From positions 884,578-948,577 of the forward strand of contig JAJTUP010000025.1 in NCBI GenBank assembly GCA_021399435.1: a stretch of 64,000 nt of DNA, given 5' to 3'. The translations under genes and the position numbers were made by a program. Positions 21,805-32,023 of the stretch are shown here, piece by piece. Source of the DNA: Diaporthe sp. PMI_573. Lineage: Eukaryota > Ascomycota > Sordariomycetes > Diaporthales > Diaporthaceae. The notes under the pieces were generated by a model, which worked only from the letters and a program-made list of their open reading frames with translations, had not been told where the DNA came from and did not search any database. Numbering within the stretch: the stretch's first letter is position 1; every line of letters starts with the position of its first letter.

Positions 21805-22491
21805 CTAGATCCGGCAACCGTATCTCGTCTTGTCGATCACGGGGCGTCTTATTTGATATGAAAGCTCACATGAGCTTCCGACTAGCCATAATACGGTGAA
21901 GAGTGCGTTCGGCACAGTGAGTATCAGAGCGTTGGCCAGGTTGAGTGAGCGCATCAGAGTCCCCGGCTCACAAAGGCTGAACCACATCCAGAAGCCCCAG
22001 CACAGGTAACCAGCGAGCATGATCGCGGAGGCGAAGGCGGGCGTGGCGAGCCTGTTGGCTATATGGCTCAGCACAATCCGGATGGCGCGGCCCTGTCGCC
22101 CTTCGCCCAGCCGAACAATCATCCCGAAAACAAATGCACACCATACGATTAACAAAAGGGTTATGACCAGGTAGACAACTGCGACTATGGTCATTGCTGT
22201 TGGGTTTGCTCTCCAGGCTGAGTTCCAGGCCAAGTACCAGTTTACTGAGCCTGGTCCTGTGCCCTGTTCTCGATAATTACTAGCAGTGATGGGAAGGTCA
22301 ACACCTTCGTTGTTTGTCGGTTCGGGCGCCACAGCTCGGGCCAGAGTCCACGGGGCGTTTGTGCGGAGAAAGGGCATCATTTGCCCGATGATAAAATATA
22401 TGATCCATATTGTGAAGCTGAACTGGGAAGTAAAATGGAGGAGAAACGCCCCTGAAATGAGGATGCCGATTGCGTAGAAAAATCTCTCCAT
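21805..22491 (-). CDS. five-span membrane protein of unknown function
   Basis: From the ATG at 22491 (MERFFYAIGIL) to the stop at 21805 the frame gives 228 aa. It remains open to a GTG at 22578, so a short upstream exon could add residues. Hydrophobic segments: about 5-22 and 25-42 close together, then a hydrophilic loop with TTNNEGVDLP-type sequence, 120-145 (MTIVAVVYLVITLLLIVW), 165-188 (a Trp/Phe-rich span) and 197-218, and a basic tail (IRRPVIDKTRYG). No signal-peptide cleavage motif and no known family. Intact frame. Confidence 0.65.
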   Translation of the reverse strand: MERFFYAIGILISGAFLLHFTSQFSFTIWIIYFIIGQMMPFLRTNAPWTLARAVAPEPTNNEGVDLPITASNYREQGTGPGSVNWYLAWNSAWRANPTAMTIVAVVYLVITLLLIVWCAFVFGMIVRLGEGRQGRAIRIVLSHIANRLATPAFASAIMLAGYLCWGFWMWFSLCEPGTLMRSLNLANALILTVPNALFTVLWLVGSSCELSYQIRRPVIDKTRYGCRI

Positions 22492-23020
22492 GGGTTTGAG
22501 TACCAGAGAAGCAGAAGTCGGTGAAGTTAGACTTGTCACCCAAGGTGAAACAGATGATGTAGGATGCCGCGGGTCCACTGAGACATTGAGAGGTATCGCG
22601 ATGTGTACATTCCTCTCCCAAGTACTGCATCAAATATTGAAATACATTTATAACTATTCCATGTCTTTGAGCTATATTCTTCCAAGATTTTGCTGTTGTG
22701 ACATGGGAGCCTTGAGCTGCAAACGGCATTTATGTCCGGAAGCAGGCCCGGGTTGGTTTGTGAAGCACAAAGCACTTGAGGTTTCCATCAAGGTGGCACG
22801 GATTACACTCTTTGTTATCGTTACATATACAACGCCTTGTAATAAGTTAAAACAATTTTTTAACTCTTATGAGTTTCAGTGATCGAGTCCCAATATAATC
22901 CGAGGACACGTTCTTTCCTTGAATCACCAACCCACCAGGCCCTAAGTATGATCCACCAACCTCGGCTGTGAACTCGACTCGCATATTTAGTGCTCAGACA
23001 CGTACCTATTATTGCCGAAA

Positions 23021-23623
23021 ATGACCGGTGGCGCTTGGGCAAGGGTTGTATCAAATTCACCAGTTCAGAGCGTGAGTGGGGGATGGGTTGGTGGCGTGAC
23101 CCGTCTTTGCCAGGCATGCGGCGTGAGGCGCCCCATGCATCACTACTGGAGGCAAAGAGACGAAGCTGGAGACGACGCAACTATTGCCATTAACTGTGCT
23201 ACATGCCGAGGGTTCCAACCTGCCGAGTAAGTGAAACCCTTGCTCCTGTGCGACTGTTCCCTCCGTTATACCTTGGACCGTCGTTAGACTGCGCGACGTG
23301 AGGCTCACAAGTCCAGCCCAAATCAAAGAAACGGCGGCGACGACAGTCATGAAGAGCTAGAAGCGCTTTTATCGTCCGGTTCAGACGATTCAGATGACTC
23401 TGATTACATAGATGAGCCGCGCGACCGCAGGCGTCGCCGCCGGCATAGAGGACAGCTTGTGCGGTGGGTGCCCAGGGACACCTTGCACGATCACGGAGGC
23501 GGTAACGAGACCGATTTACGAGATGAGGCTGAGTGGATATTGACCGGGTTGGGGGTTGTGCTGTATTTATTTGGCTGGCTTTCCATCGTGACTCTCTTCG
23601 TAGTCATTGTGTCGTTTTCTTAA
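23021..23623 (+). CDS. small CxxC/CxxC protein with C-terminal membrane anchor, two exons
   Basis: Exon 1 23021-23226 and exon 2 23317-23623 give 170 aa. The intron (GTAAGTG ... TCCAG, 90 bp) is the only acceptor choice of those present that keeps frame. Residues 30-33 (CQAC) and 59-62 (CATC) form a likely zinc-binding pair of knuckles around RRPMHHYWRQ. The second exon encodes an acidic Ser/Asp stretch (SSGSDDSDDSDYIDE), an Arg cluster (DRRRRRRHRG), and a final hydrophobic span (GVVLYLFGWLSIVTLFVVIV) ending at the stop. It is therefore probably a tail-anchored protein with its zinc part in the cytosol. I recall no name. Neither exon alone stands out as an ORF, so it is easily missed. Confidence 0.72.
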
Positions 23624-24210
23624 GATTCACTAATGGAGATAGATATAATTGAACGATGCCTTGGCAGATGAGGTACACAAGACTCCCTGTCTTTCCCATG
23701 TGACTCCAAGTGGTTCAAGGCACCGCCCAATCAATATACACAATCACAATGGACTTCGAACTGGTTGCTGAACGATGGTCAACTTTTTCAAACCTTACTT
23801 GCCATACGGAAGCCTTCATTCCTCTCTCATGGTAATGAACCCCTTTTGCCGCTTCAGGAATCTCCCTAGATGAGGCGTAGTTGTTTGCTGCCATCTACTG
23901 ATAGACGATTCTCTCCAGTGGTGATAGGCCTACGCATTCAGAGAGGCATGGACGTAGCCCATGCTTGAAGCACCGAAGCGGCACAACTACATTGTTGTTC
24001 TTTTTGCATAAGTCAAGATTGCGGCAGCCCTCACATTCCAGACACAAGTTTTCTGCTGCATTCTCAGCATTGGTATGAAACCGAAGTCTGCAGGGAGGGA
24101 TATGAGCTTCCTAAGAGACAGTGTCGAGTCTTTTTGTACATGCCCCGGTTTCGCCTCTTCCAAGCAGAGGTTTGGTACTGTCACCGCTCAATATGCTCTC
24201 GCATTGCCTT
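23624..24210. other. intergenic, no gene recognised
   Basis: The minus frame 23987-24184 is without support; the segment holds the 3' flanks of the convergent neighbours. Confidence 0.45.
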
Positions 24211-25270
24211 CTACAGCGTTATCACGTCGAGTTTCTTGACCTCACTGGCATAGTCACGCATCATCACCTGGAGGGGCACGACCTGATGCGAGTGCCTGAG
24301 CGCTTCGCACCTTCCATTATTTTGTGAATGTGTCCTTGAGTTTCCAATCCACACGAGAAACACTGTTTTGAAGGTACCAAAGGTCACATAAACATCAGCT
24401 CCCCACTGGTCGATGAGTGCATCGCGAAGATCCTCACTCAAGGATTCTTCAAGGCCTGAATGGATGAGCAAGTCACGGCGCTGTTCCATTTTGTCGTCTG
24501 CGATGGCTCTCAAGAATCGGCCGTACTCGTCTCGAGAAGAGAGGGGCGATGGGGTTGATTGCAATAGAGGGATTAAGTTAAAGATCAACTGTGTCGAGAA
24601 ACTCGTGAGAATAGTTGGCACCAAAGGTGTCATGGGCAAGGAATAGCTTGCAAAGTTGTACGTCGTCGTTGGCCGGAACATGAGCCATCGACTCCTCGCG
24701 AAACTTGCCAAAGAGGTCGGTGGTTCTGGCTTCGTTATCTGTTATGTCCCTAAACTGTAGAACTGCCACGACCACACTGACACGCTCGGCATTGGTCAGA
24801 CGGATATAGTTGACTGCAGGCAATGCTGTAAGAATGTCTGCAAAGATGGCTATCTTCACCATGCTCCTGTCGACCATGCTCTATAGGCGATTGGCTTTGG
24901 TGTCTACATCACCGCCACTATTGCCGAAGACTGTATCTACTGGCTGCTTATTGGTGGGTATGTACTGGGCATTGACCAGCACAGTGTCTGTGTTGAGATT
25001 TAACTAGACAGGCGACTCGACAACGTGATAAATGCGTGCCTACATATCTACGTGCACGAGAGCAAGGTTGTAACGCATGGCAATGTGCTTCTTGATGTAG
25101 GATTGGGCTGCCTTGCAGGCCTCGTGCTTGGCTCTGGTTATGAGAGAGAGCCTCTGACTGAAACCAATCGGGAACAGAGGATTTCAATCGCGGTTCTGGT
25201 AGGCCTTGACTCAGCGTGGGTTGGCTCCTGTGAGTCTCGTAGGACGCAATAGCCATAACCTTGCCACCAT
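24211..25270 (-). pseudogene. decayed paralogue of the 2EXR-domain gene at 35249
   Basis: Minus-strand segments line up in order with the intact gene at 35249-36784: ITRAKHEACKAAQSY and YNLALVHVDM (intact: VNHEARFHALKHQ, CNLAFVHKDM), DTVLVNAQY (DTVLVKTQY), VVVAVLQFRDITD (IVVGVFQFRDILD), LFGKFREESMAHVPAND (LFGLFGEESMALIPAKN), and DALIDQWGADVYVTF (EALSRQWKADVSATF). In-frame stops and at least two frame changes separate them. The 2EXR motif region itself is not recognisable, since the copy seems to begin beyond it. A dead duplicate, not a gene. Confidence 0.82.
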
Positions 25271-25399
25271 TAGGGTCGTTTCTAGTCGCACAAAGCTTTT
25301 CATAATTGACAGATCAACAAGGCTGGCCAAGTGAACTCATGATTCCCACGTTGGAGGAGAAGCATGCGACAGAGCTTTCAAGCAGAATTATATTAATAT

Positions 25400-26760
25400 C
25401 TCTTCCTGGTTCATCAATTTGCGGAGCCAGTCGGCCGTTATATTGTCCACCGGAGTAAAGAATTTCCTATCTTGTTTAAAGACAATCTTAGTGTGATAAA
25501 ACTACTTGTTGAAAAAATCCCGAACCTAGCTGTATTGCCAGAAGTTACGGGTCAGCAAATAGTAATATGACCAGCCTCCATCAAAAGGTGGATAGTAGGC
25601 TCTCCAAGTTGCTTAGCAAAAGTAGCAAGGCACGGGCAAGCCTCCTCTTCCTAGTTAGAATCTGTGCTAGGCTTCTCGGGCTCAGGCTTGTCATCAGCAG
25701 GCTCCTGGGGTCATTTCTACGAGATGTATTGACACCGGTTACTTAATCTATATCGACCGCTTTCATAAATACTGACTTCGGGGGTCTGTACTTGACGTGC
25801 TAAAAGATGGAGAAGACAATCGGCCCCAGCTGCTTCCAAGGTTGTGGTCGCCAAAACAAAAGATTGTGTGGGGACTGAAGTGTGCTACGGGAATGAGGAA
25901 AGTGACCTCCTTGTGGCGGGGAGCTTCATCACACATCACATAATGAGGCCTGAAATTCGGGCGAAAGGTCTTATCTATTGTGGCTACCGGCGGACAGATA
26001 ACGACATCAGCTGTGGCAATGGCGTGTATCTGGGTGCCAGTCTTGACTAAGCGACTAATCTGTTTTCTGAGATCTGGAAACCGGCTGGGGTTAACGACGA
26101 GCTTGTTTATGGCGGCCGCAAGGTCGTTATACTTGCAAATACCTTCGGGTTCCTAGCAGTCTGCATTGTACAGCTCAATAGCCTTGTCGATGAGAGAAGG
26201 GCTCTTGCTCTTTATCCTCCAACCTTCTTGGTTATACTAATCTACTTGGTTAGAGAATTCACCTAGCAGACCCACCAGAATTCCGCCTGTTGTCTCACCC
26301 GTGATCCATTAAATGCCACGCCCAACCTTGGCGAGTCGACAAGGGAATTCTCTGCTCTCGGTTTCAAAGGAACAAAGGCGAGTGAAGACCGGCTTTGTCT
26401 TTCTGATCTGATCTGATAAAACCCGAGTTCCTTCCACATACAACTTAATCGGGGGACAATTTCGTCAACTGCGTGGTTCTGACCCGATGTAATGAGAACC
26501 TTGGTCCTCGGGGTGGTTGATGAAAGTGCAGCTTCCTAATTGTCGGTCAGGGCAACTACATGGAGAGGTGTGTTCGGATCCACCTTGTCGAGATCTTCTG
26601 GTTTGAGCGGGGTCGCAAGTCCAAGGGGAGGTCCCGCTCGTCATCTACACCGGCCAGATATCAAGCTTATCTTTGCCACAAGACTCCTCTAAGTCTTGCC
26701 AATACCAGTGCCAGTGCCAGTCTAGTGCCAGTGCCACTGCCACTGCCAGTCTCCGTGGAC
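25400..26760 (-). pseudogene. superfamily 1 (NAM7/DNA2-like) helicase pseudogene A
   Basis: In minus-strand order: Walker A-like GTGTGIGKT near 26705, motif Ia KVLITSGQNHAVDEIVPRL near 26500, ATADVVICPPVATIDKTF and FRPHYVMCDEAPRHKE (motif II, DEAP) near 25960, FLIPVAHFSPHTIFCFGDHN (motif III region) near 25900, an acidic linker (PADDKPEPEKPSTDSN), LATFAKQLGEPTIHLLMEAGH near 25600, and FFTPVDNITADWLRKLMNQ near 25430. Stops and frame changes occur throughout. Large fungal helicase families of this type are often expanded and pseudogenised. It sits head-to-tail with copy B and the 2EXR relic. Confidence 0.8.
26697..26753. repeat. hexanucleotide (AGTGCC)n tract at the helicase P-loop
   Basis: About nine imperfect units of agtgcc / actgcc. 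On the minus strand it reads GSGSGTGT...GTGTGIGKT, so the repeat lies directly in the Walker A coding position of helicase relic A. Confidence 0.75.
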
Positions 26761-26814
26761 TCGGTCTTGTCGGCGGCAGACTCCTCTGAGTCTGGACAGT
26801 GGCAGTTTAGGTAG

Positions 26815-27605
26815 GCTCATCCTTGTCAGCGGCAGCTTGGCGATCTCCCGCAGTGCCAACCTCAGGCCACAGCTGTTCATCTTGTCTGGCATCGTTGGCA
26901 TCGGCGGTGTCGACACTCGTTGCCTGGTCCGTGTTGATAGACTTGAATGCTGACTTTGGCGGCTTGTACTTGAGGTGCTGGTGGGTTGAAAAGACGAGCG
27001 GAGACAGCTGCTTGTGACTAAAGCATAAAGATGCCAGGAGACTGAAGCGCGCCAGGAGAATGAGGAAGGCGAACCCATCCGCGAGGGCCCTCGTCGCTGA
27101 TGACACGATGCGGCCTCAATCCTACCGCGGGCAAACACGAGGGATCAGGGGTGTTTGCTCTTTGACCGTCGCATCTCCAGGATTGTCTCAAAAGGAAAGG
27201 GCAGGGGCAGCATGGCAGTCGAGGGAAAAGAACATCAACGGCAGTTTTATGGCCCGATACGACGAGAATTTCGGGTCTTAGGGGCACTGAAACCGTAAGC
27301 TTCTGGTGGTGAGTTGGTTAGCGATCCATGCAACTCAGAGAGCCAAGTACAACTTACCAGTGCCAAGTGGGCTGTGAATGTATTTGATGAGCTTCTTGTC
27401 ATCCAACTCAGCGGCCGTGTGCTCGTCCCTGGCGAGCTCGTTGTAAACTCTTTGGAGCTTTCTATCCTTGTAGGTCCCCCGCCTCAGCTCCAAGAGAGGC
27501 ATGAGCTCCTCCAAGGGGTTTCCGTCCCGAAAGTCCGCTCTGATCAGGCCCTAAAGGCTTCAAGGCGTGCTGGCGATGGCCGATCATCGAGAGGCATCGT
27601 GTGAG
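26815..27605 (-). pseudogene. superfamily 1 helicase pseudogene B, tandem relative of A
   Basis: Minus strand: LIRADFRDGNPLEELMPLLELRR and KLIKYIHSPLGTGKLYLAL (Walker A, GTGK) at about 27560-27330, PEILVVSGHKTAVDVLFPRL (motif Ia, compare KVLITSGQNHAVDEIVPRL in copy A) near 27270-27210, RPHRVISDEGPR (motif II) near 27110, and SHKQLSPLVFSTHQHLKY with PPKSAFKSINTD near 27010-26935. Three reading frames are needed, so several frameshifts have occurred. The order equals copy A, pointing to a tandem duplication followed by decay. Ends with an acidic linker just before copy A begins. Confidence 0.78.
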
Positions 27606-27967
27606 GCACCTTTAGCCACAGCCTCCCTCACTGGTGTTGCCTTGGTCGGAAGAAGACATTTCGTTGCCTTGTGGATCGAACGGCTCGGTGCTTGAGGGGT
27701 TTGTGGCGCAATTTGCGACTTGTGCGGGTCAGTATGGTTCTAGGAACGTAGATCGAGGAGTTGAGTATCGTGGTGCAGAAGAATGGAAGAAATCCTGGAC
27801 GTCTTCACCGTAGGACGTAGGTCTGATGTTGGTGGGGGAAGGTTTAGGTGGAGAGAGTGCAAGTGTTTGAGTTAAGTGAAGGAATAACTAGAGGGTTGTG
27901 CTTCCTATCGCCAGCAAGGCGACAATTGCGCAAAAAAAGACAGTGAGGGCTCAATGGACCCCAGAAC

Positions 27968-28285
27968 TCAGTCGAAGATGGGATTGAGTGGTGCAAATGA
28001 ACTGAATGGGATGGGAAATCTTGCCACGGCCAGAAGGCAGGCTGATGCATTGGTGAAGGTGACGGGCGTTCTGGTCTTGAAGTTTGGCGAGCTAGGGGGC
28101 TTCGTGAGGGCGGGTCCAAGAAAACGTCTCTCAAGAAGGAAACGAGCTGGGGATGGGGAGATTTGTGTGAAGGAGGCTTGGCTTTTGTGCTTACCGATAA
28201 CGGCGTTCTCCTTGATAGGTTGCAAGGTTGCTTCGGAGGAGAGAGAAGTGAAGAAGTCCAGGATGTTTGGATCAACGTCTTCCAT
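27968..28285 (-). CDS. hypothetical ORF upstream of helicase relic B
   Basis: ATG at 28285, 105 codons (MEDVDPNILDFFTSLSSEATL ... in two parts). The first residues look like a normal protein start, and placement directly upstream of helicase relic B suggests it may once have been the N-terminus of that gene. I cannot identify a domain. Confidence 0.3.
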   Translation of the reverse strand: MEDVDPNILDFFTSLSSEATLQPIKENAVIGKHKSQASFTQISPSPARFLLERRFLGPALTKPPSSPNFKTRTPVTFTNASACLLAVARFPIPFSSFAPLNPIFD

Positions 28286-28529
28286 TCTGTGCCTCTCCGC
28301 CAGGCGCCATGGTTTGCTACTTCGATGGCACTGCTTACCGTTCTCGTGAGCAATGTGGTGTGGAAATATTAAGAGATTTCAAGGAAGCTTGACCGTCGAT
28401 CAGGAATGGTGGATGCCGTCAAGGGAAGAAAGGTGTTTCACTGGGACATCAAGAAGATCTGCAGGCACCGAACAGACTTACGCTGGTCGGTTTCGTCAGT
28501 ATTTGCTTGTGCTCAGTCACAAGCATAGG

Positions 28530-28800
28530 TCGTAATTGCCGTCAAAGTCGTGACTGAAGGATTCGTACTTGAGGAGATAGATCGAGGGCTTTTGCTGGTC
28601 CCAGATACCGGTGCTTGCTTGACACTGATGCTTGAAGAATGATAAACTTGAGCAAGAAACGAACATATCATTGACGAGGATTGTAGGGGAGGCCGTTCAT
28701 CTGTCGCAGCAGAGGAGCGGGGACATAGAAGAATGGGAAGGCAAACTTGAGCTTCTGGGGTTTGTGGATGAAGAATCAGCGCAAAAGGCTAGAAATTGCT
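28530..28800 (-). pseudogene. remnant exons, probably helicase-family N-terminal region
   Basis: Minus strand reads FIHKPQKLKFAFPFFYVPAP then LLRQMNGLPYN near 28770-28690, and in another frame TGIWDQQKPSIYLLKYESF with DFDGNYDLCL near 28610-28540. Both look coding and fit my memory of the region preceding the helicase core in these fungal proteins, but the joining frames are lost. Confidence 0.35.
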
Positions 28801-29234
28801 AGAAGCCTACAGATCTGTTTGCCGGTTCCAAGCTCTGATTGAATGTAGAGCATACGCTATTGGAGGTAGCAGGGGTATTCACTGTCGATCAGATGAGCGA
28901 TTCATGCTTGGGATGAAAAAACTCCGTTTGCTGTTGATGTCTGCGAAGATTGCCATTTTGCCTCCCAGCACGCTATCTCTCAAGCTATTGTTCAGCCAGA
29001 GTGGCGATTCCTCAGCGATCCCTTCGATGGTGGAGACTTCAGACGAAATTTCCCTTTCTTCTGCATTGTGGCGTGCAATTCTTCAGACTACCTCCTCTTT
29101 TCAGACTCGGAAAACCCCCATTTGAGCTGCAATTTTCATCCGAATTTTATCTCAGCACCCCATTGACCACTGCAATTGTGGCAGTAAATGGCAGACAGCC
29201 TCAAGTCAATGGAGGGGGAAAAGGCTCGTACAAC

Positions 29235-29242
29235 TATTTAAA
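29235..29242 (+). promoter_or_regulatory. TATA-like box TATTTAAA upstream of the RBR-type relic
   Basis: TATTTAAA lies about 190 bp before the ATG at 29432, followed by a pyrimidine/A-C-rich leader typical of fungal 5' UTRs. Putative. Confidence 0.4.
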
Positions 29243-29430
29243 CCCTGCCTGCTGAGCCCTCGCAACTCGATTCTGACCACCAACACTTCCACACCAACCC
29301 AAGACTTTGCAGAAACTCAATTTTCTCGCCTACACTGCGATACACACATCCTCACCTTACGCATCAAACCACTTGCCTACTCTCACAAATCGCAACCTGC
29401 ACAAGGAAACAAACAACTCCAAAAAACCAG

Positions 29431-31215
29431 TTGATGGCGCAGAGTGTTTTGGTATGTTGAGCCATCGAGAGTTGCCGTTGTATCTGTCGCGATGGCCTGC
29501 ATGTGGACTAACCTCACCATCAACAGAGCGGTGACAGGCCCGCCTGCCGTGTCGCCCGTGGTCTCGCAGCCCTCCTGTGAGATGAGCTTTTGCCAATCCT
29601 ACCACCACGATGAAAGTCGCTGGCACTTTTCTCGCGAGAAACTTTCTCAGAGCAAGAAAGAGTTGGCTGGGGACGTCGTCATGACGTCAACCAATGTCTC
29701 AGTGAGTTGTTGAAAATTCATTGATCTCGTGATAACTCGACTGACGCTTCATCATCCAAGCCATCATCAGCGCCATGAGCCAGGGCGCCAGAAGAGCGGT
29801 ACAGCGCCGCGATGATGCCTTCCGAATCTTACGGCTCGACCATTCACGACCAGCTCGTCGGCAACCCAAACGATCACACGCGGACGGAGGTCTGCCGTCG
29901 CTGATGGGGGAAAAGGACACAATGCTCTTCCAAGCCTGAAACTGTAGCGCAGCCCGGTACACTGCCACCGGAAAGCCCCAATTTCGCTGAATGCATGGCT
30001 TGCCTTCCCGAAGGCGACAGTCCAGAGGGACTGTCCAGTGTTTCGGTAAGTTGACTCATCGAGGATTGCCAACTTGCCTCATGCAAGCTACTTTACTGAG
30101 ACTTTGCCCGAAGGCCTTATCTGAGGCGAAGGAGGACCTCGCCCAAGAGAGTGCCATCGTGGACGAGGAGGACGACATGATGGAGTTCACCGAGATCACT
30201 GTAAGCTCATGACACTTGATTGTTTCCGTGATGAATGAACTGACGACGGGCCGTTTAGGAGACCCTCAACGCCGTTGATCCTGCTCTCGCTGCGGCGGAT
30301 GCTTCTCTTGCGACTGAGGTCGGTGAGGTCTCCGGCTTTGGAGTACACCGTCGTGAGAATCCCTCGCATGTTCTACACCGAGCCGGGCGTTCCCCTGAAG
30401 GATGGCGACATCAAGGATGGACTGGATCGCCCGTATCGCCATCAATCCCACTGCGGAGCTGAAGCGCAAGAGGGATAATAAGGGCATCAACGACGACAAG
30501 AATGCAAAGCAGATGTTCGCCACAATGATGAAGAAGAGGGACCAATGAGAGCATCGAGAAGCATCGACCGAAGGTCGACAGTCCACAGGGACCGGACAAC
30601 ATTGCCAGCTCCGGTTGCATGTTCTACCACCCCGGAGGGAAGCTTCATCTCGATCAAGACCGAGACCGACAATGACGACGAGAGTGAGGCTGGGAGTCCG
30701 TTGCCGGAGCAGAGGCTCCGGAAGTTCAGCAAGCAGCGGGCTCCAATGCACTCGCCTCCCCGAAAAGACACAAGGTCGTGCTGACACAATTCTGCCACCC
30801 GAAACAAACTCTTCTGCTGCCAAAGCAACTGCCGCAAATACATTTCCCCAGCCGCAGTCAACGAATCTACAAACGTCGGCTTCTGCAAGGCCTGCTGGAG
30901 CGGCACCCGCTGCCTCTGCAGGGGACAACCACACGTTGGCAACTGCAGGAAAGATTTCCAGCAAAGCTCCACGGAGAAATACCTCATCAACAAGGGATGG
31001 AAGAAGTGCCCACAATGCGGCAGCATCGTGGAGAAGGAGGCGGCGAGCGCTTGGTTCCACAGCAACCGCACTGCAACGATGCCTCCACCAGAGAGCATTT
31101 CCAAAGGGAAAATCGCAAGCACTCGTCGGGCTCGTCAACAACTCGGACAACTCTTGGTTCTCGTCCCGCTTCTGAATTACATCGACTGCTCGAGCTTCAG
31201 ATTCTCTCTCTAGGC
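29431..31215 (+). pseudogene. RBR-type (RING-IBR-RING) E3 ubiquitin ligase pseudogene
   Basis: The best-preserved part, at about 30812-31075 (+), reads FCCQSNCRKYIS, VGFCKACWSGTRCLCRG, QPHVGNCRKDFQ, then GWKKCPQCGSIVEKE. This is the Cys/His spacing of the IBR and second RING of RBR ligases (C..C...W..CP.CG..VEK), but the conserved G-C-N-H-M that should follow is replaced by AASAWFHSN. Upstream pieces in other frames (REKLSQSKKELA; ALSEAKEDLAQESA; INPTAELKRKRDNKGIND) look like remains of the same protein. An upstream segment is duplicated: 29449 onward and 30041 onward share an intron start (gtatgttgagccatcgag / gtaagttgactcatcgag) and a following acidic exon. Stops and at least three frame changes show decay. 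Confidence 0.68.
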
Positions 31216-31253
31216 GAATAAGGTCGATGGCGCCCAACAGTTCATGACTGATG

Positions 31254-31293
31254 TCAGAGAGATCAGAGAGATCAGAGAGATCAGAGAGATCAG
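31254..31293. repeat. 9-bp microsatellite (tcagagaga)4.4
   Basis: Four perfect copies and a partial fifth, just beyond the RBR relic. Confidence 0.9.
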
Positions 31294-31420
31294 GTGCCAG
31301 CGTGGGGTAACTATGGGCGGAGGACTCATTTGACTCACTAGATAGTTACAGAAGTCCACCGAAAAAGAAAATGAAGTTTTGGAGCTTTCCTTAGTTGTTG
31401 TATCCTCTGCTCTCGCGTTT

Positions 31421-31545
31421 GGTCCTGGGCAAGACCAAAAAAACTGCCTCGACGTGGTCTCGTCGTTGAATAGACCGCCCTCCTTGCCAGAGGGTTAAAA
31501 ATTGGCCGTCCGTCCAGAAGAAGCCTGCTCGGCTAGAGCAAACCC
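31421..31545 (+). promoter_or_regulatory. leader module shared with the 2EXR gene, copy 1
   Basis: ggtcctgggcaagaccaRaa ... ctgcc-cgacg ... ctccttgccagaggg ... ctgctcgg-c-gagcaaac occurs here and at 34747-34873 in the same order and spacing. A third shorter match (gtcctcgtcaagaccagaa) lies at 31592-31619. Each lies some 0.4-0.6 kb before the start of a + strand gene. I infer a duplicated promoter or 5' UTR segment. Confidence 0.6.
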
Positions 31546-32023
31546 CATCTCGAATCCCTTCTCACCCAATCTCTCTTACTCTCAAATTTTAGTCCTCGTC
31601 AAGACCAGAAAAACTGCATCGCCATAAGGTCTCGCCATAAGGTCTCTCCATCAGAAAGGCCGCAAGCTCCTCGCAGGAGTTGAAACCTGCAACGATTCTA
31701 CCACGGTAAGTCTTGATCATCGCTCCTGCCAGGCAAGGTCAAGACCCTGGGCCTAGGCCCGCTCATTACTGATTCGTACTTTCCAGCATAGCATAGCAAC
31801 CTCCCTCCTTCATCCCCCCTCCCTCTGTTCATTCTCTATGCCACCTTGGCACCTCTTCGACAAGCCAAGGCCCTACCTCTCTCTTTCGCATCACCTTCTC
31901 TTCTCCTCTCGCACGGCGGAGAGCCACATCGACGGCGTTGACAGAACATCGCCAAACCCGACCAAACCATTCATCTGCTCGTTGATCCGCCACTTGCACC
32001 GATAGGAGTCCCCCAGCACAGGA

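Noticed and set aside
30266..31237. 323-codon minus-strand frame
   Set aside because: The opposite strand carries clear RBR-type Cys/His spacing, so this frame is a by-product.
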